Origin: Calliphora vicina
Taxonomy: Eukaryota > Arthropoda > Insecta > Diptera > Calliphoridae
NCBI RefSeq assembly: GCF_958450345.1
Contig: NC_088780.1
Location: forward strand, 114,836,226 to 114,900,225
Reading direction: 5' to 3'
Length of the DNA stretch: 64,000 bases
In this document: positions 23,341 to 35,339 of the stretch, piece after piece
Layout of the letters: each line of letters opens with the position of its first letter
Position numbering within the stretch: position 1 is the stretch's first letter
Notes under the pieces: generated by a model
Database searches by the model: none
Seen by the model: the letters and a program-made list of their open reading frames with translations, nothing else
What the model was told of the DNA's origin: nothing
Position numbers and translations under genes: made by a program

Positions 23341-23949
23341 TGACTTTTATATGGCGAAAATGACGATACTGGGACAGAATAGTCGAAAATAAAAAAAAAA
23401 TATTAAAATACAACCATATTTGATTGTTTTTATATTTGAATTCATTAAATAACTTATAGCTGACCGGGACATTCCTGGATGATTAATTGAAAAATACCGA
23501 GCGAAACCATCCCACATCTGGCAATTGGCTTATGAGCCCCAGGAGGAGTTTGTGCATTAATATAATTTTTTTATCATTTGTAATTAATTTATCAAAACAA
23601 TTATTGTCACTGTTTATTCACTATTCTTGATGTTCAACCTCCAACCTATATATTTTTTTAATCATAAAAAATAAAAAAGTATGCCAAAACATACTTACAA
23701 GAAAATATTATCGGAAATTTAAAAACAATATTTAATCACGCCTGTCTCCGATCATCTGTAAAATTACACTGTCCATCTTTGAGGGAGGATACATGATCTA
23801 TAAACGAAAACATAAGTTGGTAATGTAACAAAATTGATAACTGTGTTTTCAAGTTAATCAATGTTGGAAGATGTGCCCCTTTTTGATTTATAACGCAAAT
23901 AGGTATATTATTAATATATAGTCACATAAACAGCAAAATGACGTAACAT
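23341..23949. other. AT-rich stretch, no gene seen
   Basis: No coding-like frame. Near 23932 a CAAAATGACGTAACATCATTT block is loosely like the left end of the MITE at 16509, too short to claim. Confidence 0.4.
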
Positions 23950-24283
23950 CATTTCAAATTTTTTTTTTTGTCATACCAGTTTCAATACCAATATCATACC
24001 GGCAGTATAATTAAATTTTGCAAACATTTTTAAAATTACATACGCAGTAGAAAATAGTATTTGAACCTTGACGCAAGGGATGGTAAAATTATTATGTATG
24101 ATACATCCGAGACTCATTTGATACTGTCAAAATATTTTCAGTGTTTTTTTTATAACAGTATTAACAATGCTTACTTAATTTTTATATTTAAATATTTAAA
24201 TTTAATGTTCTTAATTTTAAAATTCCAAGTTTATTTTGGTAATTCCGAAATATTCATCTATGCGATATCCGATAACAGTATTA

Positions 24284-25334
24284 AAGAGTGAGAAAATAAT
24301 TGAAACTTTTAAAAATAAAATCCAATATGGATTTTCTAAAAATAGCAACAGATTTGAAGGTTGAAGGTTAAAAAGCCATTAAATGTGTAAGGAAGACTTG
24401 AACATTGAAAGAAAACCTCGATCAGGAAGAAAGAAAAGTCTTAACAGATATTGGTAAAACAAAAGAATTCGAACAACTCTTTCGAAGAGCACCGAACACT
24501 TCTATCAGAAAAGCTTCTAAAAAAAAAACTTCTATCAGTAAAGTTAAATGCTCTGATTCTTTTGTGCGCAGAGCCAAAATAAATGCTGGGTTGAAGTTGT
24601 ATAAGGTTTAGAAAGTTCCAGATCGCAATGCGGTAAAAAAGCAAAAGAACGAACGAAAAACTTGAGCTCAAATTTTATTCAAAAATACACCTGGTGATGA
24701 AACTTATGTTTTTCACAACTTCCGGGTCATGATTTTTATGTGGCTGATGAACGAAGCACTGTTCAAGAACAATACCGGACAAAAAAACACACAAAATTCC
24801 ACAAGAAGTTTCTTGTGTGGCAAGCCATTTGCAGTTGTGGCAAAAGAAGTCAATTATTCGTGATAAACACAGAAACACATATAGATTATGGAGTATCTAC
24901 CAAAACGGCTTTTACCTTTCATAAAATAGCACAGAGTTCCTTCCCTTGAGTGATATTAAATCAATAATGTCAATTTTGTACCACGAGAGGTAAATCTACC
25001 CAACTGTCCAGAACTTCGGCCTGTGGAAAAGTATTGGGCTCTTGTAAAACACAATAAAAGAACACAGGAAAGATATCACAGGATATGTCCGATTTTAATC
25101 GTAAGTGGACCACATCATCAAAAAGGTAACGGAAGCAACTATAAAATCTTTAATGGGAGGATTTCCGGAAAAAGTGGATAAATTTATAAATACCGAGTAA
25201 TATGCCAATATATTAATATGTAATGAATTTGTACAATAGTTGAATAAATTTACGTATTTTTGAGAATTTTTAAATTGAACGGTTTAAGTTTTATTTAACT
25301 TAATACAAGTATATGGTTTTTCTGACTCACTCTT
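24284..25334 (+). mobile_element. Decayed Tc1/mariner element, D,D37E type
   Basis: The ends AAGAGTGAG at 24284 and CTCACTCTT at 25334 are inverted, with TA outside at 24282-24283 and 25335-25336. Inside is a broken transposase gene homologous to 50157-51164. At about 1051 bp it is some 250 bp shorter than the intact relative. The termini match each other for only about 9 bp before diverging, consistent with age. Confidence 0.8.
24390..25200 (+). pseudogene. D,D37E transposase pseudogene
   Basis: Homologous in order to the intact transposase at 50157-51164. It contains ERKPRSGRKK, RRAPNTSIRKAS, CSDSFVRRAKINAGLKLYK and, after a stop at 24609-24611, KVPDRNAVKK. GDETYVF keeps the first catalytic Asp-Glu. 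After a frameshift it reads LPGHDFYVADERSTVQEQYR, then KFLVWQAICSCGKRS. It ends with NLPNCPELRPVEKYWALVK, which holds the catalytic Glu. Stops, at least two frameshifts and loss of the second catalytic Asp region make it non-functional. It is too diverged from the 50-kb copy to be a recent duplicate. Confidence 0.85.
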
Positions 25335-25589
25335 TATTTTGAAAATACCTTTTTTTTGTAATACAATCAGAAGATGCTTGTATTTTTATCTCGATTGGTA
25401 TTAAATAAATACTAATTAACAAAATATTTTCTAATTTAAATATTAAATATTTGTAATTACTTTTGTGTTCCTAAACATTAAGAGGGCATTAATGTCTATT
25501 TTTTTAATGGAATTATTAAATAAAAAAATTGAATTATGTACATATATTTCGTTTTTTTTAACCTTTCTGTTAGGTTTGATGAATTTAAT

Positions 25590-25742
25590 TTTAATACCGG
25601 TATAAATACCGATATATTAGTTTTATACCGGCATACCGATACCGTTATAATTTAATTACCGTTACCGATACCGAAATAATAATAAAATTAATATCGATAC
25701 CGTTACCGATACCGTTATTCGTTTCGGTTGCCAACCTTGCAA
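25590..25742. repeat. ACCG-rich subterminal repeats, hAT-like end
   Basis: Many copies of TACCGATACCGTT-type motifs are packed here, ending in GGTTGCCAACCTTG. A related CATACCGGCAGT block lies near 23992, on the other side of the decayed D,D37E element. Many short subterminal repeats before a GCCAACCTTG end recall hAT elements. I suggest one hAT-like element from ~23960 to 25742, split by the 24284-25334 insertion, but I could not find its left terminus. Confidence 0.4.
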
Positions 25743-26258
25743 AAATCACATAGTCGTAATATTAGTGAAATATAATTTTGTTCTACATTTTTCACAAAAT
25801 CGACTACATCTCAAGAACATTTACTTATAAAAAAGATTGGTCTTTTAAATTTTATAAATTTCCTTCCCACTGTATCTTTACGATTATGGCATAAATATGT
25901 AGCAACAGAAAAAAATTAAGCTAAAAATCGTATTTTATAATGTTATGACCTTAAAGTCAAACATATCAACAACAGCTCTCTACAAAATGGCAGCATTAGA
26001 AAAAGCCAAGAAAACAATAAAAGTAAAACCAACAACCAAAATCAGGTTTCTGTACTTTCGAAAATTTCAACACAACATTAAACCCTTTTTTCTACACATA
26101 AAATAACGTTGTAAAGTTGTAAATTTTACTTTCTTGTTTTCAATGTGAGAGAAAATAAAAAAGGAATTTATGAGTTTTTCTATCTGCACAAATATGTTTA
26201 AATAAAAAAATATAAAGTTTCAACATATAAGGGCACACGCCAACATGCTTATACATTA
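25743..26258. other. AT-rich stretch, no gene seen
   Basis: No recognisable feature. Confidence 0.4.
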
Positions 26259-28572
26259 GGGTGGTAATTTTTGTATTGAGTAAATTAAAAGGTATTGATA
26301 TTCCCAATTAAAATAAATTTGAGGAGATCATTTCTAAAAAGATTTGCCGTGTCGTCAGTATTTGGTGGGCTGAATAAAACAACAAGAATTTTATTTTTTA
26401 AGGTTCTTACAAATTTTTCATATTTCGGTCTAAGGAAAAATATGCAATTTTATTGGTCTTCGCAAAGCGCCTTTAATTCTGTATTAGACATTTTTGTGCA
26501 AATTCAAAAATATTCGAACATATGTATTTTTTTTTTTGCACAATTTATTTATAATTTTGCTAAATGTGACACTATGCGGAAAAATTCTCAATCAAAATTA
26601 TTTGTTGATTGTTCAATATTTTGAAAGTTAATGTTCCTTTTTACAATTGCTATAGAATTTTTCAGTTTTTCGAAAATGATTTTGTTTCAAATATTTTTTG
26701 AAGTTTTCGAAAGTAATTTCATTTCACTCATGATACAATAATTGCAGAAGGTAGAATCACTAGGGAGAGTTTTCAATATTTACGCACATACGTCAAACTT
26801 CGATTTTGATTTTTTTCATATTTTCTTTTGTTTGACTTTACAAGAATTGTATAATTGAGAATTTATTTTCTACCGACTGTACCTTATATTGTGGTATCAT
26901 GATTTCAGTTAAAACACTTGCAACTTTTTACACAAACAGTTTTAACTTTCATATCCACCAACACAAAAATGGGGGTATATTAAGTTTGTCGTTTGAAATC
27001 GGTGCGAAATCGGTTGCGAAATCGGTTGATATTTTCGCACAACTTTAGAGGAGGTGTTGCATAAATTTTAAATTTACATAAAAAATAGGCCTACTTCGGA
27101 AGGCTCTTGACCACGCAGTTATACAAATATTGTAATTATTTTTCTTCTATAGCATTTGTTGACGCATTATCTATCTTGTTTTTATTTTCTGTATAACTAA
27201 AGATTAATATAAGTAATTTTTTCGAAAAAAAAACTTTTGACTTGGTATAGATTTTGAAATAATTCTTTTCTTATAATACTAATCAATTTGTTGTTAATTA
27301 ACAAATATATATTTGAAAAAAATCGGGAGAGATGCGAATACAGACCAAGGTAAGTAAAAAACATAAAATTTAAATTTTCAATGGTGAATATCTCGTAAAC
27401 TATAAAAGATAAAATGTAATTATAGTAATGTTTTTTTGTAGTTCTCTTCTAGTAGATTTTATATATATACAAATCTTTGAAACCGGACAAGACACCCCAA
27501 TTTGGGTTCTTAAGACTCCGCCCACCTTAATGTTGAAAGTCATTGGAAATTTTATTAAAATCGGATAATCGGTTTGGAACTTACAAATTTATTTGCACCT
27601 TTTTTATTTTTCATTTCCCCCACTGTGATCCAAAAGATCGGTTTTAGGTTCTCGAACAACCACAACATGAGATTTTGTAGCCATCCTACAAAATTTATTG
27701 TTAATCTTCTCCATTTGCAAAGATTCATCTTTTTTGACTTTCTTTCCTTTCGAAAAACCCTAACATAAATATAAAATACACAACTAAAATATAAAATACG
27801 AAAGGAAAATTTTCGCGTTAAAAATGTGATGCTCGGTTTTGATTTTAGACCCATGGTTTCTTCGACAAACATTCTTAGAATTCATCGTAGATTACGATTT
27901 TGATAACCGCTTGTTGCATTTTTTTGGCTCCATACAAATTGACCCACTCTAATATACATTCCACACTTTTTGTGTTGAAAATGGCAATAATCGACCCATT
28001 ATTACATCCAGTCCAAATACAAATTTCTGTGGTATATAAATGCATAGAAAATACCAGTAGCCATACAAAATTCAGCAAGCAAATAGTTGATTCAAACAGA
28101 ATTCGCAAAACGAAATTTTGTTTCCCAAATCACTTAAATACGAATAATTTGCTTATAAATACCGCTATCGGGTTGAACATCGATAAAAATTTGATTATGT
28201 TTGGAAAACGCCGTACCAAATTTTATAAATATCGGCCCATAATTGACTCATTAAATACTCATTAACATAATTAAAACTCATAGCTAAACTATCCTTTAGA
28301 AATGTGTGTAATTATACCATAGATATTTTATAGTAACAGAAAATGCAAAGCTAATCGAATCGGGAAATACAGAGTATATAAGACCAGTTAAATCCGACAT
28401 TGCATGAGTCTATCAAAGAAGATGATGTGAAAATCTAATACGTTTCCTTTGCCGAAAATATGAAAGAATTATAAAAATCTTAAAAAGGATTCTTTTATAC
28501 TTTGCTCATCAAATATTTACATACTATAATAAATTAGTTTTTTAGTTCCATAACTTTATTTTGAGGCCGCCC
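26259..28572 (+). mobile_element. Long-TIR element, GGGTGGCC family, copy 2
   Basis: A diverged second copy of the 18582-21013 family, 2314 bp. The left end GGGTGGT, preceded by TA (26257-26258), is followed by TTTGTATTGAG, GGTATTGATATTCCC and a 'TATTTGGTGGGCTGAATAAA' block. The right end GGCCGCCC at 28572 is followed by TA; its arm mirrors the left (TATTTGATGAGCA, AAAAGGATTC, TTCATATTTTCGG-like on the complement). The interior frames at 27555-27872 (minus) and 27900-28265 (plus) have no recognisable homology, and the latter overlaps INE-like sequence. Confidence 0.65.
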
Positions 28573-29388
28573 TAATATACATGTGTATATAAACACATAC
28601 GTCAGAGTTAATTTTCTAATCGTTCTTTATTTTTTGGGTAATTTTTTTTGAAGCCGGAAATCACTTTAATTTAGAATAACATTATAGGTGTATGAGTATA
28701 AATATGTACTCACATACATACTTATAAATATTCCAGCATATTAAAGGTATTGTAGAGATCGTTTAACTTTTAGAAAAACAAACAATTTTTTATGAAAATA
28801 TATTTCTTGATACCTCTTCTTTGCTGAAGCAGGTGAGGTATTTTTAAATACTTTTTACTTACATATAATCGAGCAAGTTCCTATTTTTGGCACATTTAGT
28901 ACATGAATATGTGTTTAAGTGAATACGGTTACAAACAAGTATACATATGTAGACACAGGTATGTTTAAATACATTTTTTAAATAATGACTTTTTAGTTAA
29001 ACTGCTTTTACCTTTTTATATATTTTTATTTGCTAATCTAAAAATGTACTTACATGGGATGGAATTCTAATATAATTTTCTGCAGCTTTGTATAAATGTT
29101 GTGTAAAATCACTTACAATTTGTTAGATTTGTTAGATGGCAATAAAAAAATTATGTTTCTAAATTATATAAAGCTTTTTTAAAAATAAGCAGATATAGAA
29201 AAAGTTAAAAATTATATTCTAAATTGTAAATTGTATGGCAACCGCAACTACCAAATTAAAACTAATTAAATAAATCCGTTTTCAAGATTAAATTTAAATC
29301 AAGTACTTTTGATTTTTATGAAATTTTGTAGGTATGAGATAAGTTTGTAAAGAATATTTCATACCTCAAGGTTATTTTTTGTTGCATT
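28573..29388. other. AT-rich stretch, no gene seen
   Basis: No coding-like frame or repeat recognised. Confidence 0.4.
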
Positions 29389-29640
29389 TTTATAAATTAC
29401 ACCACCATACTGGAGAGGGAATATTGGATTAGTGCTGATATTTGTAACGTGCATACAAATATTTTCCTAACACCCAATATACCAATATGCTCAGGTTCAC
29501 TTTATGAGTCGATTGAGAAATTTTCGCCCGTCCATGTAAACCATGTAATCAAACTACAGGTCGCAATTTTAAAGATAATCTTATTAAATTTGGTAAGAAT
29601 CGTTCAATTATTTCTCCAAAAATGTTATGTCTTGACTCTT
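29389..29640 (+). mobile_element. INE-1-like element, 5' fragment
   Basis: Begins ATTACACCACCATACTGGAG and runs through GAGTCGATTGAGAAATTTTC, CCGTCCATGTAAACCATG and ACTACAGGTCGCAATTTTAA, the standard 5' order of the main family. It stops abruptly at 29640, where GTCAAGTG-family sequence begins. Confidence 0.75.
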
Positions 29641-30335
29641 TAATTACAAAACATTTATTATGATGATGATTATTTTGCTCTTATGGAGTAAGACCTAAGC
29701 TTTCTTTCAGTGAAAAAAGGTTCCACTTTGAAAAAAAAGTCAACAACGTTTTTGATTTTGCTAATTTTGTCTTACACATATTTAGTTTGATAGATATCCC
29801 ATTCGCATCCCATTAAGAGACCAAAACAAAAAGACCTAAGCTTTCTTTTAAGAAGTCGATTTGAAAAAAAGTCAAAAATGTTTTTGATTTTGGAAAAAAA
29901 TAATTAAATTTTTTATAGTAAGATTTATTTGACAAATTCCCAATTTTATAAATTATAAAATTTGTTGTTGGGGGATAAGCTAGTTGCTATGCACATTTCA
30001 ATGATTGCTCAGGCCAGATCATCAGGAAACCTTTTCCCAAAAGGTTTTAGAAAAACTAAAGATATTATACAAACAAAACTATAGAGTGAACGAGAATTAC
30101 AGACACGCTAGATTTATTTGTAAAAATATCAAAGACTAAAAAATTTTGTATTTTTCGAAAGATTAGAAAAAAAGCTATCTAAATAAAATCTTGACCGATC
30201 TTGTTGAAAAATTGTGTCTGAATTACTATGCAATACGACTAACCTTGGTGTAAAATTTCATCCCATTGGAGGACATAGATTTCAGAAGTTGGTACACCTG
30301 ACATGAAATCTCCCATATATATGTTATAATATAAA
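29641..30335. repeat. GTCAAGTG foldback family, partial copy
   Basis: Contains two tandem-type units (CCCATTCGCATCCCATTAAG, AAGCTTTCTTTTAAG), a central GGGGGATAAGCTAGTTGCTA block, and a right arm CTTGACCGATCTTGTTGAAA running to CCTGACATGAAATCTCCCAT. The right arm matches the arms of 39505-40519. The left arm is missing. The central block recurs inverted at 35590-35700. Confidence 0.65.
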
Positions 30336-30897
30336 AGTATGTGGTGGAGAAGCATTCCTTCCCAATGATTTACTTAATCTGCTTTCCTTTTGGCTTTCAC
30401 TGTTTGGGTTGGTAAATACAGTTGTAATGTTTATATTTACACGTGCGTAGTTTGTGTTTATACATTTTTGAAAAGATTCAATCTTTGGATTAGAAAAACA
30501 AGAAGGGAATTAATTTATTAAAGGGTTTTGTTTTTATTATTTAAAGGTACTATTATTTTATATACTTAAAATTGTTAATTATACGTTTACTTTATTTTAA
30601 GTGGATTAAGATTTTTACAAGTTTACAACAGGATTTGTGAGTGAAAAAGCAAAAAAATAAATAAATTAGGAGAACCTCTTTAAATATTTTAATTACTGTC
30701 CAAAACTACAAGCTAATTTGAGCTTAATCCAGGATAACGACTAAAATTAAGTTATTTAATTTTTGTGAATCCAATTATTGTAAATAAATCTTTACAAATA
30801 CTAACACAGTAGTGAGTAGAGCATTTAAATTAGTTAAAAGAAGTAAATAGTTTTTGTTTAAAATTTGAGTTTAAAACGTAAATGTTGTTGTGTAAAC
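30336..30897. other. AT-rich stretch, no gene seen
   Basis: No recognisable feature. Confidence 0.4.
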
Positions 30898-31035
30898 CTA
30901 AACGTATGTTTGTTAAAAAATCATCATACGCTCCTGAGTACCATAGCTTAAAAATTAAAATTAATGTTTAAAAGAATTTAAGTACACCTCAACGCATGAG
31001 TGTTGAAAATTCAACATACGCTCATGAGTGTCACA
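30898..31035. repeat. Pair of related hairpin-forming repeats, ~90 bp apart
   Basis: Unit 1 (30901-30945) has CGTATG and CATACG flanking a TTGTTAAAAAATCATC-like loop. Unit 2 (30992-31027) reads CATGAGTGTTGAA AA TTCAACA ... CTCATG, a strong stem. Both are followed by CGCTC(C/A)TGAGT. They are clearly two versions of one unit. Confidence 0.6.
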
Positions 31036-32103
31036 ACTAAGAAACTTTGAATGGTTTTGGAAATAATCTCCCAAATTGCGAAACGTAAGAGATTTTAGAA
31101 AAAAACATGATAGGATATAAAATGACTCCGTAACACTCATTGGATAGTTTAACAACATTTTTGCAAAAACTTTATTTATAATTTAGTTATGTTTTGAAAA
31201 ACGTACCACATTATGTTTTCTATGATCTGGTATAATTTGTTCTCCATTCGATTAGATAAAAATTATGCTATCGATAAGTTTTCTAAATAAATTTTAAGAT
31301 ATCGGTACAAACATTAATTTATCTTTAAATTTACTATAGAAAATACAAATTATGAATTTACAACAGTTGTACAAATGTTGTTGATACTTTCTATATAAAT
31401 GTTTTGTACAACACCTACAACGTTTTTACATATGTTTTTGGAATTTTTTGTATGAAATTTTAAGTGTTAGCAAAAGTTCATATCTATAAATAAACAAAAA
31501 AATTAGCTAATTTTAGTTTAAAAGGACAATCAAACGATAACACTGAAATCATAATATTTTATTTAATTTATGAAAAACTATTTTTTTTAAATACATATGA
31601 ATGTATTTATCAATTGTTTTAATTTTTCACACAATGCAGACATTAGCTTGATATTGTTCGCTTGCATTTTTAGTTTTAATATTAATAGCCTTTTGAATGT
31701 TTGTTTTGATCATTCTCTTTTGGAATTTGACATGCTTGACAAGGTAAACTTATGACTTGGCGAAATTTGTGTTCACAACTACAATAGTTGTATCATACAA
31801 CATACAACTACGTCGTGAATTGGACAAATGTATTCACTACGTCCAGAGAATAAAATTTAAATTTCTTTATCTGCGAATTAAAAAATAAGGTATTCAAAAT
31901 CAACTAAAGAACGAAATATCATTGTAGTGTGTTTTACTATCCACTGTTCAATCGCCCACCAGTAGATGACCTCTTGTTGTAGAACGTGTATTACGTACTA
32001 TGGGTATCTTCAAAATATATACCATTGTAGTATCCATAGAACTGAGACACATAACCCACATTGACAAGAATTGTATAATTGAGAATTTATTTTCTACTGA
32101 GTG
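31036..32103. other. AT-rich stretch, no gene seen
   Basis: No coding-like frame. The last ~45 bp (AAGAATTGTATAATTGAG and on) are paralogous to 26841-26880. Confidence 0.4.
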
Positions 32104-32105
32104 TA

Positions 32106-32698
32106 GGGGAGAGAGCGGCACCTTAGAACACTTTTTGCTTTCAAGCCATATAAAAACTTATGTTTTTGAATTATTGACTTTTTATATAATTTAACTAATA
32201 TGTATAGAAATTAGATTTAGTTTAAGTCTACAAGTAAATTATTTTTAGTTCGATTTATATATTTTTTTATTTGTTTAATGGATGAAGTCATTATGTTCAA
32301 ATGTCCCCCATACGGGGCAGATTTGAACGGCAATTTTGATCTTGTAGCGTTTATGTACAAAAATACCATAAACAGTTCTATTTTCTTTATATATAATAAA
32401 TTCGATTTATTTATGACGAAAAACCATAAACATTAACATTTAAAAATAAAAACAATAAATTTATTTCACGAAAGAAAACACTATTGCAAAAAAATAAAAA
32501 AATTAAAAAAATTTACTGCAAAAACATCGTCGCCCAACTACATTCGGTAGACGACTGAAAAAACTAGCGAAAGTTGTTGACGTTGCTAGAAAACAAGGTT
32601 GCCATGTGAAAAACTCGGTTAAGGGTAGGAAAAAATTAACTGCGATTTTATTAACATTGTTCAAAGGTGCCCCTGTTCAAACGTGCCCCCCTCTCCCC
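32106..32698. mobile_element. GGGGAGAG-TIR element (MITE), TA target
   Basis: The left end GGGGAGAGAGCGGCACC and the complement of the right end GGGGAGAGGGGGGCAC form the TIR, with CACCTT-like similarity inward. TA flanks at 32104-32105 and 32699-32700. The unoccupied paralogous site at 26880-26881 has one TA between the same flanks (TTATTTTCTACC... / CCTTATATTG). At 593 bp it has no transposase and is a non-autonomous DNA transposon. Confidence 0.85.
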
Positions 32699-32700
32699 TA

Positions 32701-33544
32701 CCTTATATTGTTGTGTCATGGTTTATAATAACATTTTCTAGTCGTTTTGTTTCTTTGAGACATTTTTCTCCAAATTTTTGTTTATAAAAAATATTTTTTT
32801 TTAATTTTAATTTGAAAATATATTTATTCAAATATTCGATTATTCGACAATTATTGATCGAATAACTTTTTATTCTAAATTGAAAAAATATTACTCATTT
32901 GAATAACAAATATATTTTTTTCTCCTAATTAACATTACATTTTTCAAACTATGTACTTATTTTTAATCTCCGACATAGGGATCATTTACATTATGACTTT
33001 AAGTCATGACTTAAGGCCAAGATTGTTTTTGTACTGGCAAATTGTAACGTCAAACACAATGATTTTTTAGATATTCTGCTTTGAGCTTTTTTCTGATTGG
33101 TTGTTGATGATGAAGATAACGATTATGATAACATGGTTTAAATAAAGGCATCGTATAAATGCAAGGGGATTTTCGTAGGGTTTTTCAAATTAAAACAAAA
33201 AACCCACGACTTTAAATCAACATGTAAATGTCGCCACACAAATTTCAATTATGTAATATATGACAAACTACGATCCACATAAAAAATAAATATGTGTCCA
33301 AAGGTCATGTGCTTATAACGAGTTATGTTGATTTCATATATGTATATATTTCGTAAAAATATTTCTAAAATATAGTTAATTCAAATCCTGTTCTTTCTAA
33401 TATAACTAATTAACAATTAATAAATACAATGTACACTAACTGACTAGGCTAATCAAATAAAACTTTATTAGATTCCAACACCTGGTCTTGAATGCAAAAA
33501 TTATAAGAAAGAATTTTCCTCTTCATCTGCCTATACACAAGTAT
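32701..33544. other. AT-rich stretch, no gene seen
   Basis: Apart from the flank homology at its left edge, nothing recognisable. Confidence 0.4.
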
Positions 33545-33640
33545 AAGCAAGTAAGATTACTATATCCGGCTGTGCCGAATCTTATATACTCACCACCAAT
33601 AGCATATGGCCATCGATTGTTCTGCATTTTTTATAAAAGC
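33545..33640 (-). mobile_element. INE-1-like 3' end, second subfamily
   Basis: AGCAAGTAAGATTACTATAT is followed by CGGCTGTGCCGA, the complement of the TTCGGCACAGCCGAA hairpin and tail seen at 23117-23148, then TATATACTCACCACC. The inner portion fades into unrecognised sequence. Confidence 0.55.
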
Positions 33641-34137
33641 ATATGCATATCTGGTACACCCGATTTGGATAGTTTTATATTTTCAATTACAATTTCTGTT
33701 TTAGCAGAAATCAAAAAAATTCATCTAGTGCCTAAAATTTTTATGTAAAATACAGCTGAAAAATGTGAATAAACCATTTTCAGTATTATAATGAATTATG
33801 AACTATATTATAAGGAATATTTTTTATGAAGACTACTTTACTTAATGGGCCAAAAATGGTGAACAAATATAAACAAATTTAAAATTTTTCGGTATTTTAT
33901 CAATTTTTAGGCACTAGATGGCCTTTTTTCGATTTAGTTTGTTTTAGATTTTTTCTACTATAATTGTGCCGAATACAAGAAAATGAAATTCCAATTGGTT
34001 TCCGAGATATAGATGTGAGAAAAATTTCATGTTCTTCGAAGTCAAGTTTTAGCGCAAAACATTTTCATATATTTTAATCTAAATTCAACCTGTTTTGGAT
34101 ACATCTATTAGCTTCTGTCAATATTGGGATCTATGAC
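33641..34137. other. AT-rich stretch, no clear feature
   Basis: Possibly decayed continuation of the adjacent INE-1-like element; TTTAGGCACTAGATGG near 33908 mirrors CATCTAGTGCCTAAAA near 33721. No gene. Confidence 0.35.
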
Positions 34138-34145
34138 CTATTTAG

Positions 34146-35009
34146 TAGGGTATTCAATCGATTAACCGTTAATCGGTTAACCGATTAATTTTGGACGGTT
34201 AACTGTTCGAATAATTTAAAATTGCCGATTTTCAAATAACAAATAAACCGATTAATTTGTGTCGATTAACCGATTAACCGAAATTCCTTTTTTCTTTGCA
34301 CTTTAACATACATATTTTGTATTTATTGAAATAGAATTTCAATTCAAATACAAATTTCAAATTAAAATTACATACATATATATATATTTTTTCGAACACA
34401 TAAGACAAATTTTTAGTGAGAATAACAACTGACTTACATATTTAATTTACAGAACTTAACAAAACTAAACGAAACTATCAAAAGTATACAATATCTAAAA
34501 CAATCCAAAAAGGACACCAATGGTACAACGAAAGATTTGATATGCTTAAAAAAAACTAAAAAAAACTGAGATATTGGATATTTTTTATCATGCTTTCGAT
34601 TTCTCCAACATCTACAATCAGCGAGAGAGTGTTTTCCAAGTCAAGTTTTATTAAATCTAAAGAAAAAAAAAACGTTTAAAAGGAAAAAAAATAAATTATA
34701 TTCTTTTTTTAAAAGATTATTTCAGAAGATCTTACTAAAATCCTAAAAAAAATCGAATGTTTATACAAAACGGATCTCAAATACCATATTTGCTATTATT
34801 TTTTGGTTGAATTGTTATGTTTTGTTTGTTTTTATGTTTTTGTACACAAAATTCGTTGTTGTATTTTGAATTTAAATTTAAAATAAATATTATTCGGTTA
34901 ATCGAATAATTTTAAATTAACCGATTATTAACCGAATAAATCTAAACCCCGATTAATTATTTGCTCGGTTAACCGATTAAACCAGAAACCCGATTAATTG
35001 AATACCCTA
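34146..35009 (+). mobile_element. hAT-superfamily element, deleted
   Basis: The TIRs are TAGGGTATTCAAT (left) and its exact complement (right). An 8-bp direct duplication CTATTTAG lies outside at 34138-34145 and 35010-35017, which is diagnostic of hAT. Subterminal regions are packed with CGATTAACCG-type motifs, also typical. A C-terminal transposase fragment is recognisable inside. At 864 bp it lacks most of the gene, so it is non-autonomous. Confidence 0.92.
34580..34675 (+). pseudogene. hAT transposase C-terminal remnant
   Basis: The frame reads ISPTSTISERVFSKSSFIKS, then KEKKNV and a stop. It matches the hAT dimerisation domain signature (P-T-S-x-x-SERVFS). Only this conserved C-terminal block is readable; the catalytic core is absent. 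Confidence 0.8.
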
Positions 35010-35017
35010 CTATTTAG

Positions 35018-35339
35018 GGATGATTGTCATAAGATATTTTGCGTTGATCTATGTATATGATTTTAATTAAATTGAGCTTAACAACTTTACTGAACATAAC
35101 TTTGCAATATTCGGACATTTAGATGGTCAAAATGCATGAAAAAGGCAAAAGAATTACAATTTTTCCTATAATATATATACTAATTTAAAATCGATATATC
35201 TCGATTCCTAGACCTGACCCAGCGAAACGCCGGGACACGTATAACTTTTTTTTACCGATCTAACATTTACCATTGGACAGAACCCCCGCCGATCACTGTC
35301 CCTACTATTTGTCGCATAGTGTTATAAGATACTTTATTA
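35018..35339. other. AT-rich stretch, no gene seen
   Basis: Around 35212, GACCTGACCCAGCGAAACGC resembles the GCTGAACCCGGTCCGCGTTG stretch at 60182. Such strings often tag old transposon tails in insects, but no element could be delimited. Confidence 0.35.

Noticed and set aside
26295..26624. 109-codon frame near the left end of the second long-TIR copy
   Set aside because: It runs through the inverted arm, which is non-coding in the better preserved copy.
27555..27872. 105-codon minus-strand frame
   Set aside because: Phe/Lys-rich composition typical of accidental frames here, with a competing plus-strand frame.
27900..28265. 121-codon plus-strand frame
   Set aside because: Lies in the diverged long-TIR copy, overlaps INE-like sequence near 28200-28250, and has no recognisable domain.
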